From Chryseobacterium sp. (GTDB lineage Bacteria; Bacteroidota; Bacteroidia; Flavobacteriales; Weeksellaceae), in NCBI GenBank assembly GCA_003248755.1, contig QFQW01000020.1, forward strand, positions 1 to 52,991: a DNA stretch of 52,991 nt. The letters run 5' to 3'. Of the stretch, positions 48,890-52,991 are shown in pieces. The notes beneath the pieces were generated by a model, which was given only the letters and a program-made list of their open reading frames with translations, had not been told where the DNA came from and did no database searches. The position numbers and the translations under genes were made by a program. Positions within the stretch are counted from its first letter, which is position 1. Each line of letters starts with the position of its first letter.

Positions 48890-49060
48890 ATGTTTGGAAT
48901 TGCACTTTCAGCTTTTATGCTTGTTTTTGGAATATTTCTTAAACTGACAAACAATCCGGGCTTTGCTAGTTCCAAAAGATTTTCTTGGCTTTTTATCATC
49001 TTAGGAATCGTTACGCTGGTTGGAAGAATTATTATTTTAAATCAAAAAGGAGAATTATAA
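48890..49060 (+). CDS. Small two-helix membrane protein
   Basis: 56 residues starting 4 bases after the HMG-CoA reductase stop and ending 2 bases before the DUF423 ATG, so it is clearly spaced as an operon gene. It is MFGIALSAFMLVFGIFLKL, a short loop with N-N-P-G-F-A, then W-L-F-I-I-L-G-I-V-T-L-V-G-R-I-I-I-L in pieces. Two membrane helices, no known family to me. Good spacing and hydrophobic design support a real gene. Confidence 0.7.
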   Translation: MFGIALSAFMLVFGIFLKLTNNPGFASSKRFSWLFIILGIVTLVGRIIILNQKGEL

Positions 49061-49062
49061 AA

Positions 49063-49449
49063 ATGAAAAACTTTACTTTAATCATAGGTGGAATCTACGG
49101 TTTATTATCCGTAATTCTTGGTGCATTTGGAGCGCACGCATTTAAAAAAATATTATCAATTGAGAGACTAGAAAGCTTTGAAACTGGTGTCCGATATCAA
49201 ATGTATGCAGCATTTTTCCTGCTTATTGTCGGCTATATTTTGAAATTTGAAACCTCATCTGAAAAGTGGATTTCTATTCTGATGATTGCAGGAACTTTCT
49301 TGTTTTCTGTAAGTATTTATTTCCTCAGTTTCCAAGATGTTTGGGGCGTTAATTTGAAATTCCTTGGTCCGATTACTCCTCTTGGTGGATTGTTTATGAT
49401 TATTAGCTGGGCGATGCTGATTTGGTATTTTGTGAAAGTGAAATTTTAG
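49063..49449 (+). CDS. DUF423-family membrane protein
   Basis: 128 residues from ATG at 49063 (MKNFTLIIGGIYG); a longer frame from 48985 overlaps the small gene and is not the start. Four membrane helices with the family's L-G-A-F-G-A-H-A-F-K (about 20-29), V-R-Y-Q-M-Y-A-A (about 43-50) and G-P-I-T-P-L-G-G (about 101-108). The DUF423 family (E. coli YgdD, B. subtilis YwdK) has no firm function. Confidence 0.9.
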   Translation: MKNFTLIIGGIYGLLSVILGAFGAHAFKKILSIERLESFETGVRYQMYAAFFLLIVGYILKFETSSEKWISILMIAGTFLFSVSIYFLSFQDVWGVNLKFLGPITPLGGLFMIISWAMLIWYFVKVKF

Positions 49450-49618
49450 AATCATTTTAAAGTCTTGCTGATTTCGCTAGTTAAGCAGATTATAATCATT
49501 AATCACTTAAAAGATTAAAAGATTTCAGTCGGAAATTGAGTTAAAACAAAAATATGTTTCATTTTCTGAAAACTGATTTCAATCAGACAATTATATCAAG
49601 TAATTCGACACTTTTTCT

Positions 49619-49626
49619 TAAATTTG
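49619..49626 (+). promoter_or_regulatory. Promoter -7 box of sucC
   Basis: TAAATTTG, matching TAnnTTTG, 38 bases before the ATG. The rest of the 49450-49664 gap shows no other feature. Confidence 0.5.
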
Positions 49627-49664
49627 TCAATCTTATAAAATTTAAAAATTAATCAAAACATATT

Positions 49665-50855
49665 ATGAATCTTCACGAGTATCAATCAAAAGAGATTTTA
49701 GCAAAATACGGGGTTAATATCCAACGTGGTTTTGTTGCAAACAACGTAGATGAAGCAGTTGCTGCTGCTGAAAAATTAACTGCTGAAACCGGCGCTCAAG
49801 GATGGGTTGTAAAAGCTCAAATCCATGCGGGTGGACGTGGAAAAGGTGGCGGTGTTAAGTTTTCTCCAAACTTGGACAAGCTTAAAGAAAACGCTGGAAA
49901 CATCATCGGGATGCAACTTATTACACCGCAAACTTCTGCTGAAGGTAAAAAAGTAAATTCTGTTTTGATTGCTGAAGACGTATATTATCCGGGTGAGTCA
50001 GAAACTAAAGAATTCTATGTTTCTATCCTTTTGGACAGAGCTCTTGGAAAAAATACTGTTGTTTATTCAACTGAAGGTGGTATGGATATCGAGCACGTTG
50101 CTGAAGTTACACCTCACCTGATTCACAAAGAAGTGATTGATGCTGCTTACGGATTGCAAGGTTTTCAGGCTAGAAAAATCGCTTTCAACCTAGGTCTTTC
50201 TGGTAACGCTTTCAAAGAATTCACAAAATTCATCACGTCTCTTTACAATGCTTACATCGGTATTGATGCTTCTCTTTTCGAAATCAATCCGGTTTTGAAA
50301 ACTTCTGATGACAAAATCATCGCTGTTGATGCTAAAGTAACACTTGACGACAACGCACTTTACAGACACAAAGACCTTGCTGAACTTAGAGATAAGAGAG
50401 AGGAAGACCCAATGGATGTTGAAGCCGGTGAAGCCGGTCTTAACTTCGTGAAACTGGACGGAAACGTTGCTTGTATGGTAAACGGTGCAGGTCTTGCAAT
50501 GGCGACCATGGATATCATCAAATTATCTGGTGGTAACCCTGCAAACTTCCTGGACGTTGGTGGAACTGCTGATGCTCAGAGAGTGCAAACAGCTTTCGGA
50601 ATCATCTTGAGAGACCCGAACGTAAAAGCAATCTTAATTAACATCTTCGGAGGAATCGTAAGATGTGACAGAGTTGCACAAGGTGTTGTAGATGCTTACC
50701 ATGCTATGGGAAGCCTGCCTGTTCCATTAATCGTAAGATTGCAAGGTACTAATGCTGTTGAAGCTAAGCAATTGATTGACGATGCCGGATTGCCAATCCA
50801 CTCTGCTATCACTTTGGAAGAAGCTGCAAACAAGGTAAAAGAAGTTTTGGCTTAA
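49665..50855 (+). CDS. sucC: Succinate-CoA ligase, ADP-forming, beta subunit
   Basis: 396 residues beginning MNLHEYQSKEILAKYGV. The ATP-grasp domain has A-Q-I-H-A-G-G-R-G-K-G-G-G-V-K (about 51-65), I-N-P-V-L (about 207-211) and A-V-D-A-K-V (about 221-226). The C-terminal CoA-ligase domain carries F-L-D-V-G-G-T-A (about 304-311) and N-I-F-G-G-I-V-R-C-D (about 328-337). It makes ATP and succinate from succinyl-CoA with SucD in the TCA cycle. SucD is not adjacent; a terminator directly follows. Its bases are somewhat richer in G+C, as expected for a highly expressed gene. Confidence 0.95.
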   Translation: MNLHEYQSKEILAKYGVNIQRGFVANNVDEAVAAAEKLTAETGAQGWVVKAQIHAGGRGKGGGVKFSPNLDKLKENAGNIIGMQLITPQTSAEGKKVNSVLIAEDVYYPGESETKEFYVSILLDRALGKNTVVYSTEGGMDIEHVAEVTPHLIHKEVIDAAYGLQGFQARKIAFNLGLSGNAFKEFTKFITSLYNAYIGIDASLFEINPVLKTSDDKIIAVDAKVTLDDNALYRHKDLAELRDKREEDPMDVEAGEAGLNFVKLDGNVACMVNGAGLAMATMDIIKLSGGNPANFLDVGGTADAQRVQTAFGIILRDPNVKAILINIFGGIVRCDRVAQGVVDAYHAMGSLPVPLIVRLQGTNAVEAKQLIDDAGLPIHSAITLEEAANKVKEVLA

Positions 50856-50881
50856 GCATAATTCTTTCTTTTAAATATAAA

Positions 50882-50914
50882 AACCCGATTCGTAATGAGT
50901 CGGGTTCTTTTTTT
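50882..50914 (+). terminator. Terminator of sucC
   Basis: Stem AACCCGA / TCGGGTT with an 11-base loop followed by C and seven T. It lies between the convergent sucC and MscS genes. Confidence 0.8.
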
Positions 50915-50953
50915 GTACAGCTTAGATTTTATATAATAAATTAATCTAAATAA

Positions 50954-51817
50954 TTATTCTTTATTCTCTAAATGATTTTGTTCCGTATTGGTAATATTAA
51001 TACTCGTTGGCGTAACAAGATTGATTCCTTCTTTCATCAATGTCTCATTGATTTTGATAATTGCGACACTTTTCAGTTTTCCAAAATCACTGCCTATTTC
51101 CAGCCAGAATTTTACCTGCAAAGTGAAAACGCCTTGTTTCACATCGGTTAAAAGAACATCGGTTGTATCAGCTTTATCAACATGCTCTAGTGTTTTGATT
51201 GTGTCCAAAATCACATCTTTGGCCTTATCAATATCTTCGCCCACAGGAATTTCCAAATTAAATATAATTCTACGTTGAGGCGAAGCTGTAATATTGAAAA
51301 ATGGGGAATTGAAGATAACCTGATTCGGAATATAAACTTTTTTCCCATCATCAGTAATGAGTTTGGTTGTCAGCAATCCAATATCCTGAACAGTTCCAGA
51401 GTTTCCTCCAATTGTTACATAATCCCCAATTTTAAAGGCTTTATCCACACTTACCAACATTCCGGAGAACATACTCGAAACCAAATCTTTCAAAGCTACC
51501 CCAGCAATAACCCCGGCAACTCCTAAACTTCCCAAAAATTTCATAAAGAAACCACTGAATCCCATTATTTCTAATGCGATGAAAGTTCCCATCAGAATAA
51601 TCAGAAATCTGAAGATTGAAATAAGAGTAACTACAGAATCATTCTTTGTTTTTGGAAAAAGTTTATGAAAAAGTTTGACAGACCACCTACTGAGGTAGGT
51701 ACTTGTCATCAGAAAAAAAAGAAAAACAAGAGCCCCAACAACCAATCTTGGTGTAAGTTCGGCAAAACTAATATACCATCTCTCTAGAACGGCATAAACG
51801 GTATGTAGATACTTCAT
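50954..51817 (-). CDS. MscS-family mechanosensitive channel
   Basis: 287 residues from ATG at 51817; the longer frame starts at a non-ATG codon. Two or three N-terminal membrane helices (about 22-45, 60-80 and 85-110) precede the pore helix with G-S-L-G-V-A-G-V-I-A-G-V-A-L-K-D (about 82-97) and the beta domain start V-D-K-A-F-K-I-G-D-Y-V-T-I-G-G (about 108-122). The cytoplasmic cage runs to about 275. It opens under membrane tension to release solutes. The single-gene unit is followed on the left by the sucC terminator. Confidence 0.92.
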   Translation of the reverse strand: MKYLHTVYAVLERWYISFAELTPRLVVGALVFLFFLMTSTYLSRWSVKLFHKLFPKTKNDSVVTLISIFRFLIILMGTFIALEIMGFSGFFMKFLGSLGVAGVIAGVALKDLVSSMFSGMLVSVDKAFKIGDYVTIGGNSGTVQDIGLLTTKLITDDGKKVYIPNQVIFNSPFFNITASPQRRIIFNLEIPVGEDIDKAKDVILDTIKTLEHVDKADTTDVLLTDVKQGVFTLQVKFWLEIGSDFGKLKSVAIIKINETLMKEGINLVTPTSINITNTEQNHLENKE

Positions 51818-51835
51818 AATTGTAATTAATAAAAA

Positions 51836-51853
51836 AACCGACAAAAGCCGGTT
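51836..51853 (-). terminator. Terminator of the outer-membrane barrel gene
   Basis: Stem AACCG / CGGTT with an 8-base loop and a T-run on the minus strand. It separates the barrel gene from mscS. Confidence 0.65.
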
Positions 51854-51875
51854 AATATTCTATCAAATATAAAAC

Positions 51876-52466
51876 TTATTTAGCTTCTTCTGCAATTCTT
51901 CTTGCTTGGCCGGAAGGCAAATAGATGCTAAACCCTACATTGAATGTAATTGCCGAATTCAAACCTTCGTTACCAAAACCTGTTACCCCTTGATATTTTA
52001 CCAAACCTTCCAAACCGATATTTGGAGTGATAAAATAAGAATAACCAGGCCCAACTCCAAAATCTAATCCAGTTGTTGAAATTCCGTCTTCAACAGAAGT
52101 TCCTCCAACTCCCACATTACCTTCAAAAAACCAACGTCCGTGATTAAGAAGATTATCTACACCTTTTTCTCCGGGCGACAAGTAATAACGGCCTAATGCG
52201 CCAACACCATAATTAAAATTAGTAGGACTGCCCTTGGCTGCTTTTGAAAATCCTAAATCTACATATCCGCCTAACGCCACATTATCTTTTATAAAATAAG
52301 CCGCTTTTGGCTGTATTGCAATATTATATCCTGCTCCAGTGTTAAGTCCAAAATTACTTGCTACCAAGCTACTCCCAACCAACCAATTGCCTTCTTGAAT
52401 TTGAGCATTTGCAGAAGAAAAAAATCCTATCGAAAATAATAATGCTCCAAAAATTGTTCTTTTCAT
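51876..52466 (-). CDS. Small outer-membrane beta-barrel protein
   Basis: 196 residues: signal peptide (ending ANAQ), then an 8-stranded OmpA/OmpW-like barrel pattern with Y-N-I-A-I-Q-P-K-A-A-Y-F, G-A-L-G-R-Y-Y and G-V-G-P-G-Y-S-Y-F-I-T-P-N-I-G-L-E-G-L-V in pieces. The 'outer membrane beta-barrel / porin' family in Bacteroidota is diverse and the substrate is unknown. No C-terminal aromatic residue is present; the last residues (ARRIAEEAK) suggest a periplasmic tail. Own terminator at 51836-51853. Confidence 0.8.
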   Translation of the reverse strand: MKRTIFGALLFSIGFFSSANAQIQEGNWLVGSSLVASNFGLNTGAGYNIAIQPKAAYFIKDNVALGGYVDLGFSKAAKGSPTNFNYGVGALGRYYLSPGEKGVDNLLNHGRWFFEGNVGVGGTSVEDGISTTGLDFGVGPGYSYFITPNIGLEGLVKYQGVTGFGNEGLNSAITFNVGFSIYLPSGQARRIAEEAK

Positions 52467-52557
52467 ATTTATAAATTTTCGTTAATAAATTATTTCTCTA
52501 GAATTTGCAAACCTTGTGCCATAAAGGTAAACCACAAATCTCCGGTTTTAAAAACAA

Positions 52558-52587
52558 AAAAAGCCAACAAAAAACTGTTGGCTTTTT
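52558..52587 (-). terminator. Terminator of the right-edge T9SS gene
   Basis: 12-bp stem (AAAAAGCCAACA / TGTTGGCTTTTT) with a 6-base loop and T-runs on both sides, just after the stop at 52605. Confidence 0.8.
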
Positions 52588-52604
52588 TATTCTTTTGTAT
52601 CTAA

Positions 52605-52991
52605 TTACAAAATTACTTTTTTACTTATTATACCTTTAACTGAAGTAATTTTTAAGACATAAACACCTTTTAATAAACCAAGAGTGCTTAGTCTGATTTC
52701 CTTAGAGTTATTTCCAGATAAGGATTTAACAAGCTTTCCGGAAACATCAAATACATCAACAGAAGTAATAATATCTTTTGTATCTATTATAATTAATTCG
52801 GTTTCATCTTTCATAACATTCACAGATCCTGAAGCTCTGTTTGCAGACTGTATGGAAGAAGAATCTTGGTAAATTATCTCGAATCTTGTATTATCTGTTC
52901 CTCGAGTTGCCGCAAATTTATATGAGCCTTGTTCTGATAAATTTATAATTGTATTTAACACATTATCCTTTAAATAGATTGTTTGATTTGT
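52605..52991 (-). CDS. T9SS-secreted protein, C-terminal fragment (window edge)
   Basis: The frame is open to the right edge (129 codons in the window). The first visible residues, T-N-Q-T-I-Y-L-K-D-N-V, match the common Q-x-V-Y-L-K-D segment before cargo sorting domains, also seen in the protein at 2992-5166. A type A sorting domain follows: V-D-V-F-D-V-S-G-K-L-V-K-S-L-S and L-K-G-V-Y-V-L-K-I, ending I-S-K-K-V-I-L. An apparent start inside (a GTG) is only the first start-like codon; the gene continues beyond the window. The N-terminal domain and role are unknown. Confidence 0.85.
   Translation of the reverse strand, partial: TNQTIYLKDNVLNTIINLSEQGSYKFAATRGTDNTRFEIIYQDSSSIQSANRASGSVNVMKDETELIIIDTKDIITSVDVFDVSGKLVKSLSGNNSKEIRLSTLGLLKGVYVLKITSVKGIISKKVIL

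Noticed and set aside
48985..49062. Longer N-terminus for the DUF423 protein
   Set aside because: It overlaps the better-spaced 56-residue gene, and the family begins at the ATG at 49063.

Overview
The window looks like chromosomal DNA of a Flavobacteriia member of the Bacteroidota, most like Chryseobacterium/Epilithonimonas (Weeksellaceae). The reasons are the low G+C, Bacteroidota-type promoters (TAnnTTTG at -7, about 15-30 bases before many starts), absence of Shine-Dalgarno sequences, and at least seven proteins ending in a type IX secretion (T9SS) type A sorting domain. Genus is inferred from protein style, not from a search. I see no rRNA, tRNA, CRISPR array, transposase or phage gene.

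Layout. 1-2.5 kb (-): ELWxxDGT-repeat protein (cut by the edge), PorV/PorQ-family barrel, EamA exporter. 3-10.7 kb (+): large T9SS cargo, acyl-CoA carboxylase beta subunit, a DUF2089 / PH-like / Yip1-like membrane operon behind an AT-only 15-bp inverted repeat, and a serine hydrolase. 10.7-17.3 kb (-): three tandem T9SS cargo genes (metzincin protease, beta-helix protein, GEVED protein). 17.4-20 kb (-): two TPR membrane proteins, one with an AraC DNA-binding domain. 20-21.2 kb: divergent HxlR regulator and nitroreductase sharing an operator-like region. 21.2-25.9 kb (-): SIMPL, RDD, folB, then yicC-gmk-nadA. 26-29.6 kb (+): CotH-like T9SS protein, lpxK, PNP.

29.6-33.4 kb (-) is the most system-like region. 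A Crp/Fnr regulator is followed by an operon for a DUF5777 outer-membrane barrel, a monohaem cytochrome c lipoprotein, an exported YceI protein, an exported ankyrin protein and a DOMON protein with plausible haem ligands and a T9SS tail. Together they could form an envelope-to-surface redox system. 33.5-37 kb (+): TlpA-like thioredoxin, dinB behind a 19-bp perfect inverted repeat, a 21-bp-period tandem repeat, and an alpha-amylase. 37.1-40 kb (+): an AT-rich unknown gene with a possible PD-(D/E)XK-like core, an AraC regulator, and a TetX-like FAD monooxygenase.

40-47.4 kb (-): regulatory-domain barrel protein, YgiD dioxygenase, cytoplasmic YceI, and the paired DNA-repair candidates TIGR03915 and radical SAM TIGR03916, separated here by a parDE module between related short repeats. 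Several dispersed repeat families sit in these gaps. 47.5-51 kb (+): HMG-CoA reductase, a 56-residue membrane protein, DUF423 protein, sucC. 51-53 kb (-): MscS channel, a small outer-membrane barrel, and the tail of another T9SS cargo protein.

Most genes are housekeeping or typical envelope genes. The accessory signals are the redox cluster, the AT-rich unknown gene, the tandem repeat, and the repeat-flanked toxin-antitoxin module.
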